Below are positions 19,383 to 27,424 of a stretch of DNA of 64,000 bases, one piece after another (position 1 is the stretch's first letter; the number at the start of each line of letters is the position of its first letter). This stretch comes from Mycobacterium sp. MBM. GTDB taxonomy: Bacteria > Actinomycetota > Actinomycetes > Mycobacteriales > Mycobacteriaceae. The stretch spans positions 1-64,000 of the forward strand of contig JAKJHY010000006.1 of the NCBI GenBank assembly GCA_021648845.1. Direction: 5' to 3'. A program made the position numbers and the translations under genes. The notes under the pieces are model-generated. The model made no database searches. It was not told the DNA's origin and saw nothing but the letters and a program-made list of their open reading frames with translations.

Positions 19383-19744
19383 GGTTCGCTGTCGACGACC
19401 CGGACGAAGTCCTTCTCGCCCTGTTCGGCCAGCCGCACATACAGCCTGCCCACCCCGTAGAGCAGCGGGTAGGCCAGCACCGCCAGCAGGAACCAGTTCA
19501 GCCGCATCCCGACGACGGTCAGATCGGGCGCGGCTCTGTTCAACACCACAATGCCCGCCACCGCGAACACCACAACAGCGCCCAGGCGCAGTGCCAGCCC
19601 GAGCTGCGCGCGCACCAGACCGCGCACCAGCGCGTCACCCACCTGGGTCTGCTCCTGCACCTCGATACGGGTGCGCACCATCCGGGCGCCGCGGCGGTGC
19701 GCGAGCACCACCCGCTGGCGCTGAGGCCGCTCGTTCTCACTCAT
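19379..19744 (-). CDS. Small two-helix membrane protein, symporter partner
   Basis: A 121-residue protein with a basic N-terminal half (RQRVVLAHRRGARMVRTRIEV) and two hydrophobic helices (LGAVVVFAVAGIVVLNRAA and WFLLAVLAYPLLYGVGRLYV). It stands where DUF485 normally stands before an acetate-type symporter but its sequence only loosely resembles DUF485. It overlaps the regulator gene upstream by eight bases and the symporter gene downstream by four, so all are coupled. It may stabilise or modulate the symporter. Confidence 0.75.
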   Translation of the reverse strand: MSENERPQRQRVVLAHRRGARMVRTRIEVQEQTQVGDALVRGLVRAQLGLALRLGAVVVFAVAGIVVLNRAAPDLTVVGMRLNWFLLAVLAYPLLYGVGRLYVRLAEQGEKDFVRVVDSEP

Positions 19745-20522
19745 CCGAGCCCGCCGGTTTGAGGTTGCGCATCGGATCACGGACCAGCCGGTCGCGGAGC
19801 TCACGGGCCTGGCGCCGGCTCACCGGGAGTTCCGCCGCGGGGGAGGAACCGTTGGCGCGCAGCCGCACCAGCACCGCGCCGTCCGCCGTGCGCAGCCCGG
19901 TCACCAACCGCAGCGACACCAGGTAAGACCGGTGGATGCGCTGAAAGCCGTGGTCACGCCAGCGGGTCTCCAGGACGCTCAACGGAATACGCACCAGATG
20001 GGATCCGGTGGCCGAATGCAGCCGCGCGTAGTCGCCCTCGGCCTCGACCCAGCCAATGGATTCCCGGGGTACCAGGTGGGTGATGCCGCCGAGCTCGGCC
20101 GGGATGACATCGGAGTCGACGGCCCCGGGGTCCTCGGCCGGTTCGGGCTCGTTGGCGCGCGCGGCACTCACCCGGCGGACGGCCTCGTCGAGCCGGTTCT
20201 GCCGGATGGGTTTGAGCAGATAGTCGACGGCGCCGACATCGAAGGCGGCGACCGCCTTGTCATCGTGGGCGGTCACGAACACCACGGCGGGCCGGGTCGC
20301 GAAATTTCGCAGCACACCGGCGAGTTCGATACCGGACAGCCCCGGCATGTTGATGTCGAGGAACACCGCGTCAATGGGGTGCGCGTTGAGTTCACGCAGT
20401 GCCGAGGTCGCGTCCCCGGCGGTGTGCACCGCCGCGATATCGGGGTGCCGGCCGAGCAGGTAGGCGAGCTCGTCCAGGGCGGGGGCCTCGTCGTCGACGG
20501 CCAGCACCGTCAGCTCGCTCAC
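19737..20522 (-). CDS. LytTR-family response regulator
   Basis: A 261-residue regulator. The receiver domain holds the acidic pocket VDDE (9-12), the phospho-acceptor D56 (VFLDINMPG), and K in DYLLKPI. The C-terminal LytTR DNA-binding domain is seen as WVEAEGDYARLHSATGSHLVRIP and FQRIHRSYLVSLRLV. It pairs with the histidine kinase gene at 20614-21813. I chose the GTG at 20522, which begins directly at the receiver; an ATG at 20594 inside the direct repeat would add 24 residues (MDLPTSSRANHGSDTRR...). LytTR regulators usually bind direct repeats. Confidence 0.88.
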   Translation of the reverse strand: MSELTVLAVDDEAPALDELAYLLGRHPDIAAVHTAGDATSALRELNAHPIDAVFLDINMPGLSGIELAGVLRNFATRPAVVFVTAHDDKAVAAFDVGAVDYLLKPIRQNRLDEAVRRVSAARANEPEPAEDPGAVDSDVIPAELGGITHLVPRESIGWVEAEGDYARLHSATGSHLVRIPLSVLETRWRDHGFQRIHRSYLVSLRLVTGLRTADGAVLVRLRANGSSPAAELPVSRRQARELRDRLVRDPMRNLKPAGSDE

Positions 20523-20554
20523 GCGGCCGCCTCGCAGGCTCGGCCGCCGCGTGT

Positions 20555-20612
20555 CAGATCCATGGTTCGCTCGCGAGCTCGTTGGCAGATCCATGGTTCG
20601 CTCGCGAGCTCG
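20555..20612. repeat. Two-copy 27-bp direct repeat between regulator and kinase genes
   Basis: The 27 bases at 20555-20581 recur at 20586-20612 (period 31). Each unit begins CAGATCCATGG and contains the palindrome GCTCGCGAGC. The word AGCTCGCTCACGC occurs after the second copy and again at the regulator start (about 20513-20525), so the whole spacer looks like a local duplication of the gene boundary. It fills the 91-base gap between the two operon genes. Confidence 0.8.
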
Positions 20613-20613
20613 C

Positions 20614-21813
20614 TCACGCCACACCTCCGCTGGCCCGCACCCCGGAGCGGAATTTCGGCACCCGCATGATGACCTTGGTTCCCGCCCCGATCGCCGTTTC
20701 GACCACCAGACCGTAATCGTTGCCGAACGCCGCCCGCAGCCGATGGTCCACATTGGTCAGGCCGACGTGTGCGGACTGGTCGGTTCCGGCGGGCTGGAGC
20801 GCGTCGCCGTGGCCGGCCCGCAAGGTGTCGGGATCCATTCCGGCGCCGTCGTCCTCGACGGTGATGACGCAGTCCGAGCCGGCGTCATTGGCCACGATCT
20901 CCACCGATCCACCGCCGCGCCCCGCCAACCCGTGCCGTACCGCGTTCTCCACCAACGGTTGTAGCGCAAGGAAGGGCACCACCACGTTGAGCACCTCGGG
21001 GGCGACCTGCAGGCGCACCGTCAACGCGGTACCGAAGCGGGCCCGTTCCAAGGTGAGGTAGCGGTCGATATTGCGCAGTTCCTCGGCCAGCGTGGTGTAC
21101 TGCCCGGCGGCCCGGAACGAGTACCGGGTGAAATCGGCGAACTCCAGGATGAGTTCGCGCGCCCGGGCCGGGTCGGTGCGCACGAACGAGGCGATGGTGT
21201 TGAGCGCGTTGTAGATGAAGTGCGGGCTGATCTGCGCGCGCAGCGCCAGTACCTCGGCCTTGTCCAGGCGGGCGCGCGACGCGTCGAGCTCGGCCAGTTC
21301 GACCTGGCTGGCGGCATACCGGGCGACCTCGCCGATGGCGCCGAGCATCCCGGGCCCCGGGGCCTCGGCGGTGACGACGACCAGCACGCCCAGTACGTCG
21401 CCGGCCTCGGCGAGCAGCGGCTGGGCCACCACGGTCGAGGTGCGCACACCGTTGAGCACCCGGCGTTCCCCGGCGATCGACTCGGCGGCGGTGGAGGCGC
21501 ACCTCTCGGCGATATCGGGTTGCCAGATCGCCTCGTCGGGTGGGTCGGTGGCCAGTAACTCGCCGTGGCCGTCGAACAACGCGACGCCGTCGGTGCCGGT
21601 GAGCCCGCGCAGGAAGGGCGCTGCCGTCGCGGCGGACTCGGACCCCAGACCTTGGCGCAATGCGCGGGCCGCCAGCGAGGCGGTGTGCAGCGCGGCGTGC
21701 ACGGCGCGTTCGGTGGGGGTGGCGACGACGCGGCGGGTGCGCACCACCAGGACGGCCGCCACCGCCGCCAGCAGCAGCGCGACCGCCAGCGCCCATGCGA
21801 TCTGCCCCGACAT
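20614..21813 (-). CDS. LytS-type sensor histidine kinase
   Basis: A 399-residue kinase with one N-terminal membrane helix (IAWALAVALLLAAVAAVLVVR), a GAF-like sensory region (about residues 65-165), a His_kinase (PF06580-type) phosphorylation motif ALRAQISPHFIYNALNTIASF with H198, and an ATPase domain with VVPFLALQPLVENAVRHGL and GAGMDPDTL. With a single helix and a cytoplasmic GAF-like region it probably senses an internal metabolite rather than an external one. It is first in the kinase-regulator-membrane protein-symporter operon. Confidence 0.88.
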   Translation of the reverse strand: MSGQIAWALAVALLLAAVAAVLVVRTRRVVATPTERAVHAALHTASLAARALRQGLGSESAATAAPFLRGLTGTDGVALFDGHGELLATDPPDEAIWQPDIAERCASTAAESIAGERRVLNGVRTSTVVAQPLLAEAGDVLGVLVVVTAEAPGPGMLGAIGEVARYAASQVELAELDASRARLDKAEVLALRAQISPHFIYNALNTIASFVRTDPARARELILEFADFTRYSFRAAGQYTTLAEELRNIDRYLTLERARFGTALTVRLQVAPEVLNVVVPFLALQPLVENAVRHGLAGRGGGSVEIVANDAGSDCVITVEDDGAGMDPDTLRAGHGDALQPAGTDQSAHVGLTNVDHRLRAAFGNDYGLVVETAIGAGTKVIMRVPKFRSGVRASGGVA

Positions 21814-21839
21814 CGTGGCGCAACCCTATGCCGGTGCGG

Positions 21840-22145
21840 CTACTGCACCGGGCAGGCGTACTTCCGGGCCACGTCGAACACCCGCTCCTGCGCACCGGGC
21901 CCGATAACCCCCTGCGCGGCCAGTTCCAGACCGATGTATCCCGGCAGGCCACCGACGCATGCCTGATGCATGGCACGCCAGGCGGTATCCGGGTTCAGGT
22001 TGTAACCGTTGCGCTGCAGGCCGGCCATGTACTCGTCGAACGCCGGCGTGCCCTGCTCGGGTATGGCATGCGCCGCGGCGGCCACGGCGATCGAGGCGGC
22101 CACGGCCACAACGGCCGCAACCAGAGGTGTCACCACACGTCTCAT
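21840..22145 (-). CDS. DUF732 exported protein
   Basis: A 101-residue protein with a signal peptide (RRVVTPLVAAVVAVAASIAVAAAAHA) and a DUF732 domain: TPAFDEYMAGLQRNGYNLNPDTAW, one Cys in HQACVGG and a terminal ACPVQ Cys that likely form a disulfide. DUF732 proteins are small secreted mycobacterial proteins of unknown function. AGGAG six bases before the ATG at 22145 fixes the start. Confidence 0.88.
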   Translation of the reverse strand: MRRVVTPLVAAVVAVAASIAVAAAAHAIPEQGTPAFDEYMAGLQRNGYNLNPDTAWRAMHQACVGGLPGYIGLELAAQGVIGPGAQERVFDVARKYACPVQ

Positions 22146-22238
22146 GACCAACTCCTAGCGGGCTGTGTGCAGGTCAGGGCACTACGGTCGCACACCGTAG
22201 CGGCACGGCGCGCGGATTCGCGGTTCTACACTGGGCAG

Positions 22239-22820
22239 GTGCCCACCTTGCAGCTAGTCCAAGATCCGGCGGCCGATGCCCTGCTGGAGGCCAACCCGTT
22301 CGCACTGTTGGTCGGCATGCTGCTGGATCAGCAGATCCCGATGGAAACCGCGTTCGCGGGCCCGAAGAAGATCGCCGACCGCATCGGTGACGTCGACGCC
22401 CGCCAGATCGCCGAGTACAACCCCGACGAGTTCGTCGCGCTGTGCTCACAAACGCCGGCCATCCACCGTTTTCCGGGCTCGATGTCCAAACGGGTGCAGG
22501 CACTGGCCCAGGCGATCGTCGACGAGTACGACGGGGACGTGACCGCGTTGTGGACCAGTGGTGAACCCGACGGCGCTGAGGTGCTGCGCCGGCTCAAACG
22601 GCTGCCGGGCTTCGGCGAGCAGAAGGCCAAGATCTTCCTGGCGCTGCTGGGTAAGCAGTACGGGGTGACGCCGAAGGGGTGGCGGTCCGCGGCGGGGGAT
22701 TACGGTAAGGCCGGCACGCACATGTCGGTGGCCGATGTCGTGGACGCCGGATCGCTGCAGGAGGTCCGGGCCTACAAGAAGAAGATGAAGGCGGCCGCGA
22801 AGGCTGCGAAGCAGGCCTGA
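22239..22820 (+). CDS. HhH-GPD-type protein (Rv1156-like)
   Basis: A 193-residue protein with a helix-hairpin-helix LKRLPGFGEQKAKIFLALLG, as in HhH-GPD base-excision glycosylases, and PFALLVGMLLDQQIPMETAF at the start. The catalytic Lys or Asp of active glycosylases is not evident to me, so enzymatic activity is uncertain. The C-terminus is a Lys/Ala-rich tail (YKKKMKAAAKAAKQA) that could bind DNA. The GTG start follows a TACACT -10 element by six bases (leaderless). The 3' end is duplicated downstream. Confidence 0.8.
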   Translation: MPTLQLVQDPAADALLEANPFALLVGMLLDQQIPMETAFAGPKKIADRIGDVDARQIAEYNPDEFVALCSQTPAIHRFPGSMSKRVQALAQAIVDEYDGDVTALWTSGEPDGAEVLRRLKRLPGFGEQKAKIFLALLGKQYGVTPKGWRSAAGDYGKAGTHMSVADVVDAGSLQEVRAYKKKMKAAAKAAKQA

Positions 22821-22861
22821 GCCATCGGTGCCGAGGCTGCGAAGCAGGCCTGAGCCATCGG
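22801..22861. repeat. Duplicated gene 3' end
   Basis: The 28 bases at 22801-22828, which include the last codons and TGA of the HhH-GPD gene (AGGCTGCGAAGCAGG...), recur at 22834-22861, a period of 33 bases. A third, degenerate part follows near 22867-22883. The copies lie after the stop, so the protein is unaffected. Confidence 0.8.
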
Positions 22862-22968
22862 CCGCGAAGGCTGCGAAAGCCTAGCGGTGACGGCGTCCGC
22901 CGCCCCGGTTCTGCGCATAACGTCGTAGATGTCGATGCTCACCATCGCGGGTATGCGATTGTGGACAT

Positions 22969-23118
22969 ATGGCTAAGACACATCTGAGCTGCCCGTGCGG
23001 CGAGGCGATTCAAGGTGCCGACGAAGACGATCTGGTCGAGAAGGCGCAGGCTCACCTCGCTGAGTCCCACCCCGGCCGGGAGTACGACCGGGAAATGATC
23101 CTCTTCATGGCCTACTAG
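22969..23118 (+). CDS. DUF1059-type small protein
   Basis: A 49-residue protein: MAKTHLSCPCGEAIQG, then DEDDLVEKAQAHLAESHPG and EYDREMILFMAY. The CPCG cysteines followed by an H-x-x-x-HPG helix match DUF1059, a short predicted metal-binding domain of unknown function. It is too short to be predicted reliably by length alone, but the pattern and the strong hairpin directly after its stop support it as a real gene. Confidence 0.8.
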   Translation: MAKTHLSCPCGEAIQGADEDDLVEKAQAHLAESHPGREYDREMILFMAY

Positions 23119-23135
23119 CGCCCACCGCCACGACG

Positions 23136-23181
23136 GTGCACTCAGATCGCGATTCCGGGCAGAAACGCGATCTGAGTGCAC
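23136..23181. terminator. Bidirectional terminator hairpin between convergent genes
   Basis: A perfect 16-bp inverted repeat, GTGCACTCAGATCGCG (23136-23151) and CGCGATCTGAGTGCAC (23166-23181), with a 14-base loop, lies between the stop of the DUF1059 gene (23118) and the stop of the convergent exported protein (23202). No U-tract follows on either strand, the common situation for mycobacterial terminators. Confidence 0.65.
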
Positions 23182-23201
23182 GCTCGCGCTGAGCCAACGG
23201 G

Positions 23202-24215
23202 TTACGGCACCACCGTCGAGCCGATGGTGGGCATGAACTGGCACTGCTTCTCGGTGGTGCTGACCTGACCGAAGATCGTCGACATGATGCTGCCCGAGCC
23301 GGTGTCGGCGATCGCGGTGAGTGTGGTCGGTCCCTCGGGGTTGATATCGGCCTGCGGTTTGAGCGTCGCGGTCCCGGACTTGCCGGTGCTCAGGTTCACC
23401 CAGGTGACGTTCAGCGGCAGCTTCTGCACGGCCGCGGGGCCGGGCGTGCCGACCGCGGTGAACACGTAGGCGGTCTGGCCGGCCACCGGGCCGGGGGCGG
23501 GGATCTTCGCCGGACCGGCGACCGAGATCGCGGTGGCCAGCACGTTGCCGCCGTCGGCGCCGCAGCCGTTGCTGATGGACGGGTACATGAAGTCCTGGGT
23601 GGTCGGCGCGTCGGGGCCGAAATCGGGCATCGCGCCGGGAGCGGGGGCGGGGGCCGGCGCGGGACCGGGGGCAGGTGCCGCCTCGGGTGCCGGTGCCGCC
23701 AACGGTGCTGCCGCCGGAGCAGGAGGCGGGGCGGGTGCGGGCGCCGGAACCGGCGCATCGACGGGCGGGAGCGCCGCCTCCGGGGCGGCCGGCGCCGCCT
23801 CGGGTGCGGCCGGCACCGCCATCGGCACCGGCCCCACCGCGTAAGCGGGGTCGACGCCGGCGGGCAGGTGTGCCTGGGCGCCCGCGCCGGCCGCAGGCAC
23901 ATGGGCCTGCGGCTCGGACACGAACTGGTTCACCGCGGACGCGACGTTCAGCGAATCGGACGGTGCCGCCGCGTTTCCGGCGAACGCGGCGGCAGCGGCC
24001 ATCAGCATCGAGGCGGCATTGCTCGGGTCAGCAGCAGCCTGCTGGATCGCCGGGCCGAGAGTCTCCATCGCCGGCAGCCCCGGTGCCTGCAAACCGTTGA
24101 TCGGCAGCGGCATGGGCGCGGCCGGGTCGGCATGGGCCGGGATCGCGACTCCGCCGCCCAGCACCACCACCGCGCAGGTTGTGGTGCTGGTCAGCAGCGT
24201 CCGGATCGATGGCAT
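23202..24215 (-). CDS. Ala/Pro-rich exported protein (Rv1157c-like)
   Basis: A 337-residue secreted or cell-wall protein. A signal peptide (LLTSTTTCAVVVLGGGVAIPAHA) is followed by an Ala/Pro-rich low-complexity middle (about residues 125-195, AP-AP repeats) and a folded C-terminal domain of about 140 residues with two Cys (NGCGADGG, EKQCQFM) and beta-rich stretches (LPLNVTWVNLSTGKSGTA). By position it is the counterpart of Rv1157c. It is followed upstream on the same strand by a second Ala/Pro-rich exported protein. Function unknown. Confidence 0.8.
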   Translation of the reverse strand: MPSIRTLLTSTTTCAVVVLGGGVAIPAHADPAAPMPLPINGLQAPGLPAMETLGPAIQQAAADPSNAASMLMAAAAAFAGNAAAPSDSLNVASAVNQFVSEPQAHVPAAGAGAQAHLPAGVDPAYAVGPVPMAVPAAPEAAPAAPEAALPPVDAPVPAPAPAPPPAPAAAPLAAPAPEAAPAPGPAPAPAPAPGAMPDFGPDAPTTQDFMYPSISNGCGADGGNVLATAISVAGPAKIPAPGPVAGQTAYVFTAVGTPGPAAVQKLPLNVTWVNLSTGKSGTATLKPQADINPEGPTTLTAIADTGSGSIMSTIFGQVSTTEKQCQFMPTIGSTVVP

Positions 24216-24259
24216 GACTTCCCCCTGGTGAGCTGTTCGGTGACGGTGTGAGCGGTCGG

Positions 24260-24838
24260 TCAGGGCAGCGCGGAGACCGGCAGGAACATCGGCACCAGCG
24301 ACTGGGCGGCGGCGTCTGCGGGAGACGACGCGGGAACGCCCGGGGCCGCGGGTACGCCGGGGGCGGCCGGGGCGGCGGGGGCCGCGGCGCCCTGCGGCAG
24401 CAGTCCCGCGAGCGGGGTGCCGGCCGGCATCAGCGACGCCAGGCCCGCGGGCACCAGCTCCTGCACACCGGCCACGGCCGGGGCCGCAGCCGCCGCGGCC
24501 GGCAGCGCCGCAGCGACCCCCGGCGTCTGCGGCAGGTTGAGCGACGCGCTGGCCGTCGGGGCCTGCGGCACGATCGGATCGACCGGCAGGGTCGACTGCC
24601 CGCCGCCACCGGTGAAGGCCGAGGCGAGCCCCTGGATGAGCTGCGGCGCGGCGGCTGGGATGCCGGCCAGCTGGTTCATGAACGGGATGTTCGGCATGGC
24701 GGGCGCGGGTGCGGGCGGCGGCGGGGCCGGCTCGGCAACAGCGGTCGGGCTGAACATCAGGGCGGTGGCGACGGCGCCTGCTCCGGCAATCATGCTGGCG
24801 GCAAACGCTTTTCTGACTGGTGACACGAGTCTCCCCAT
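24260..24838 (-). CDS. Ala/Pro-rich exported protein (Rv1158c-like)
   Basis: A 192-residue protein with a signal peptide (FAASMIAGAGAVATALMFSPTAVA) followed by a Pro-rich region (EPAPPPPAPAPAMPNIPF) and Ala/Pro repeats to the end. No Cys, no recognised domain. It lies 44 bases upstream of the 23202-24215 gene on the same strand and shares its composition, so the two likely form an operon of cell-wall associated proteins next to pimE. Confidence 0.75.
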   Translation of the reverse strand: MGRLVSPVRKAFAASMIAGAGAVATALMFSPTAVAEPAPPPPAPAPAMPNIPFMNQLAGIPAAAPQLIQGLASAFTGGGGQSTLPVDPIVPQAPTASASLNLPQTPGVAAALPAAAAAAPAVAGVQELVPAGLASLMPAGTPLAGLLPQGAAAPAAPAAPGVPAAPGVPASSPADAAAQSLVPMFLPVSALP

Positions 24839-24993
24839 TTCTTTGACGGCACGTCTCAGACCGAAGGTACGGAGTTACTGGTGTTACTCAAGTGACAAGA
24901 GTGGCATTTATTCAACCGTTACGGAGGTGTGCGCCGATGGTGACCGCGACCGCTGGCCGGCGGCGGGTCGATAGAGTCGGACCGGTAGACACC

Positions 24994-26199
24994 ATGCGCA
25001 ACACCGGTCCGACGGCACAGCTGTATCGCTGGGCGCCGTTGCTGCTGGCGGCCAGCATCGCCGCGCGGCTGGCGTGGACCTACCTGGTGCCCAACGGCGC
25101 CAACTTCGTCGACCTGCACGTTTACGTCGGCGGCGCGGACACCCTGGAGCATCCCGGTGCCCTCTATGGCTACGTCTACGCCGATCAGACACCGGATTTC
25201 CCGTTGCCGTTCACCTATCCGCCGTTCGCGGCGGTGGTGTTCTATCCGCTCAGCCTGCTGCCGTTCGGGGTGGTTGCCTTGGTCTGGCAGCTCGGCATCT
25301 TCGCCGCGCTGTACGGCGTGGCGCGGATCAGCCTGCGCCTGCTCGGGCGCACCGAGCTGCGGGCGGCCATGCTGTGGACCGCCGTGGGGATCTGGACCGA
25401 GCCGCTGCGCAGCACCTTCGACTACGGACAGATCAACGTGCTCCTGGTGCTGGCGGTGCTGTGGGCGGTGCAGAGCAGCCGGTGGTGGCTGTCGGGTCTG
25501 CTGGTCGGGCTGGCCGCCGGGATCAAACTGACCCCGGCAATCGCCGGACTGTACTTCGTCGGTGTGCGCCGCTGGGGAGTCGCGGTCTTCTCCGCGATCG
25601 TCTTCGTCGGCACCATCGGCGTATCGGCTCTGGTGGTCGGTGAGCAGGCCCGGTACTACTTCACCGATCTGCTCGGCGATGCGCGGCGCATCGGGCCGAT
25701 CGGGACATCGTTCAACCAGTCCTGGCGGGGCGCGATCTCGCGGATCCTCGGGCACGACGCCGGCTACGGCCCCGTCGTGCTCGCCGCGCTGCTGTGCACC
25801 GCGGTCCTGGCGCTGCTGGCCTGGCGTGCCGTCGGCACCGCAGACCGGCTCGGCGGCATCGTCATCGTCGCATTGTTCGGCCTGCTGCTCTCGCCGATCT
25901 CCTGGACACATCACTGGGTGTGGTTGATCCCGCTGATGATGTGGCTGCTGCACGGACCGCTGCGTGAGCGTCTCGGCGCGCGGATCCTGGGCTGGGGGTG
26001 GCTGACGCTCACCCTCATCGGCGTGCCGTGGCTGTTGAGCTTCGCGCAGCCGACCATCTGGGAGATCGGTCGCCCATGGCATCTGGCGTGGGCGGGCCTG
26101 GTGTATCCGGTGGCCACGCTGGCCACCCTGGGATGGATCGCAGCTACCGGTCGAGCACCTGATCGATCGCCTTCGCCATCTCCAAATCCTTCTCGGTGA
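24994..26199 (+). CDS. pimE: Polyprenol-phosphate-mannose-dependent alpha-1,2-mannosyltransferase PimE
   Basis: A 401-residue GT87-family membrane mannosyltransferase with about ten hydrophobic helices. PimE adds the fifth mannose (alpha-1,2) to PIM4 on the outer face of the membrane using polyprenol phosphomannose, on the way to PIM6. The catalytic-type Asp is D40 in the first loop ([11 protein letters not shown]), and [11 protein letters not shown] and [11 protein letters not shown] are typical family motifs. The ATG at 24994 is my choice; the frame is open 34 codons further up, and the known homologues are slightly longer, so the start is uncertain. The last 56 bases overlap the convergent pterin dehydratase gene. 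Confidence 0.85.
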   Translation: MRNTGPTAQLYRWAPLLLAASIAARLAWTYLVPNGANFVDLHVYVGGADTLEHPGALYGYVYADQTPDFPLPFTYPPFAAVVFYPLSLLPFGVVALVWQLGIFAALYGVARISLRLLGRTELRAAMLWTAVGIWTEPLRSTFDYGQINVLLVLAVLWAVQSSRWWLSGLLVGLAAGIKLTPAIAGLYFVGVRRWGVAVFSAIVFVGTIGVSALVVGEQARYYFTDLLGDARRIGPIGTSFNQSWRGAISRILGHDAGYGPVVLAALLCTAVLALLAWRAVGTADRLGGIVIVALFGLLLSPISWTHHWVWLIPLMMWLLHGPLRERLGARILGWGWLTLTLIGVPWLLSFAQPTIWEIGRPWHLAWAGLVYPVATLATLGWIAATGRAPDRSPSPSPNPSR

Positions 26200-26428
26200 T
26201 ACCGCCGGCGGAATGCGTGACGAGGGCAAAAGTCACGGTACGCCAACGGATGTCGATATCGGGATGATGGTCGCGCTGCTCGGCCAGCTCGGCGACGCGA
26301 CCGACGGCGTCCACGCCCTGGAGAAACGCCGGGAACTCGATCGAGCGCCGCAGAGCGCCGCCGGAGCGTTCCCAGCCGTTGAGGTCCGGCAGCGCGGCAT
26401 CGACTTGGTCGTTGGTTAACACAGCCAT
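26144..26428 (-). CDS. phhB: 4a-hydroxytetrahydrobiopterin (pterin carbinolamine) dehydratase
   Basis: A 94-residue enzyme that dehydrates 4a-hydroxytetrahydropterin. Conserved active-site His residues are seen in [13 protein letters not shown] (about residues 51-63), followed by [26 protein letters not shown]. Length and motifs match the PCD/DCoH family and Rv1159A. The 3' end overlaps the pimE 3' end by 56 bases in antisense. Only 27 bases separate its ATG from that of mutT2, and this gap holds a perfect palindrome acting on both. Confidence 0.92.
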   Translation of the reverse strand: MAVLTNDQVDAALPDLNGWERSGGALRRSIEFPAFLQGVDAVGRVAELAEQRDHHPDIDIRWRTVTFALVTHSAGGITEKDLEMAKAIDQVLDR

Positions 26429-26431
26429 GGT

Positions 26432-26451
26432 CTCGACGGTATACCGTCGAG
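26432..26451. promoter_or_regulatory. Perfect 20-bp palindrome carrying two mirrored -10 elements
   Basis: Bases 26432-26451 (CTCGACGGTA followed by its exact complement TACCGTCGAG) are fully self-complementary. Each strand reads TACCGT, a TANNNT -10 element, eight bases before the mutT2 ATG (26456) on the plus strand and seven bases before the phhB ATG (26428) on the minus strand. Both genes would therefore have leaderless transcripts starting from one symmetric element, and a single dimeric protein bound here could control both. Confidence 0.6.
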
Positions 26452-26455
26452 CGCG

Positions 26456-26842
26456 ATGACCGTCCAGATCGTCGTTGCGGGAGCCCTCATCTCACAAGGA
26501 GCGTTGCTGGTCGCCCAGCGCACGCGTCCCCCGGAGCTGGCGGGTCTGTGGGAGCTGCCCGGCGGCAAGGTCGCAGCAGGCGAGACCGACACCGAAGGGT
26601 TGGCCCGGGAACTGCGCGAGGAACTCGGTATCGAGGTCGTCGTCGGCGAGCGGCTCGGTGCGGACGTGCTGCTGCCCAACGCGATGACGCTGCGGGCCTA
26701 CCTGGTCACCCGTACGGCCGGGAGCCCGCGCGCCCACGATCATCGCGCGCTGCGCTGGGTGCGCGCGCAGGATTTGGACACCCTGGATTGGGTGCCCGCC
26801 GACCGCGGATGGATACCCGATCTGGCCGGCGCGCTGCGCTAG
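26456..26842 (+). CDS. mutT2: MutT2, Nudix nucleotide pyrophosphatase
   Basis: A 128-residue Nudix hydrolase. The complete Nudix box GX5EX7REUXEEXGU is at residues 37-59 (G37, E43, R51-E52, E55-E56, G58). The MutT2 group hydrolyses dCTP, 5-methyl-dCTP and oxidised nucleotides, keeping the nucleotide pool clean. By neighbours (pterin dehydratase before it) it is the Rv1160 counterpart, slightly shorter at the C-terminus. In M. tuberculosis narGHJI follows; here two small exported or membrane proteins do. Confidence 0.9.
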   Translation: MTVQIVVAGALISQGALLVAQRTRPPELAGLWELPGGKVAAGETDTEGLARELREELGIEVVVGERLGADVLLPNAMTLRAYLVTRTAGSPRAHDHRALRWVRAQDLDTLDWVPADRGWIPDLAGALR

Positions 26843-26852
26843 CTCGACGCGG

Positions 26853-27227
26853 TCACCAGCTCCCGATCGGCGCATATTGACGGAATTCGCCGCCCGCGGG
26901 GACCCCGAACGGTGCCGACGCGGTGCCGGGCACCGCGATGACGCTGTCGCGGACCTCGCCCTGGGCCATGACGCCGCCGGCGCCGGCGCGCCGGTTGTCG
27001 GCACCGGAGCCACGGGTGACTCCCTGGCCGGTGCGGCGCAGCGCGTTCTGGTCGACGACCACCGCCTGCCTGCTGGTCACGTTGGGGCGCGGTGAGACCT
27101 CGATGACCTCGGCATTCGCGGTCACCGCCGCCACGCTCAGGTAAGCCGCGGCAGCGGCGGCGGCACTGATGCCGACGACGGTCAGCTTGGCGGCTACGCG
27201 CACAAGGCTTCGGGTGGTCACAGGCAT
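26853..27227 (-). CDS. Small exported or anchored protein, hypothetical
   Basis: A 124-residue protein with an N-terminal export/anchor segment (AAKLTVVGISAAAAAAAYLSVAAVTANA) and a mature part rich in Arg, Gly and Val (TSRQAVVVDQNALRRTGQG, RRAGAGGVMAQGEVRDSVIAVPG) ending RQYAPIGSW. No Cys and no recognised domain. AAGGGG about nine bases before the ATG at 27227 supports the start. Upstream, a CAATC-TTTTTT-GATTG inverted repeat (27300-27315) stands near a possible -10 (TAACGT on the minus strand). Confidence 0.65.
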   Translation of the reverse strand: MPVTTRSLVRVAAKLTVVGISAAAAAAAYLSVAAVTANAEVIEVSPRPNVTSRQAVVVDQNALRRTGQGVTRGSGADNRRAGAGGVMAQGEVRDSVIAVPGTASAPFGVPAGGEFRQYAPIGSW

Positions 27228-27424
27228 CGGCACAACCCCTTCGTTGCAGCGGACCGTTCTGGTCGTTTGCGATATCGCGCAGGAGCGCCGAACGTTACCC
27301 AATCTTTTTTGATTGCAAGGGCTTTTCGGTCGGCGCGAACGCGCCACCACCCGAAAACCATTGACGCTCATGCCAATGGAAGCAACCTGAGAGTTTCCGA
27401 AGAGTGTCGGTAGGCGATCTGTCC

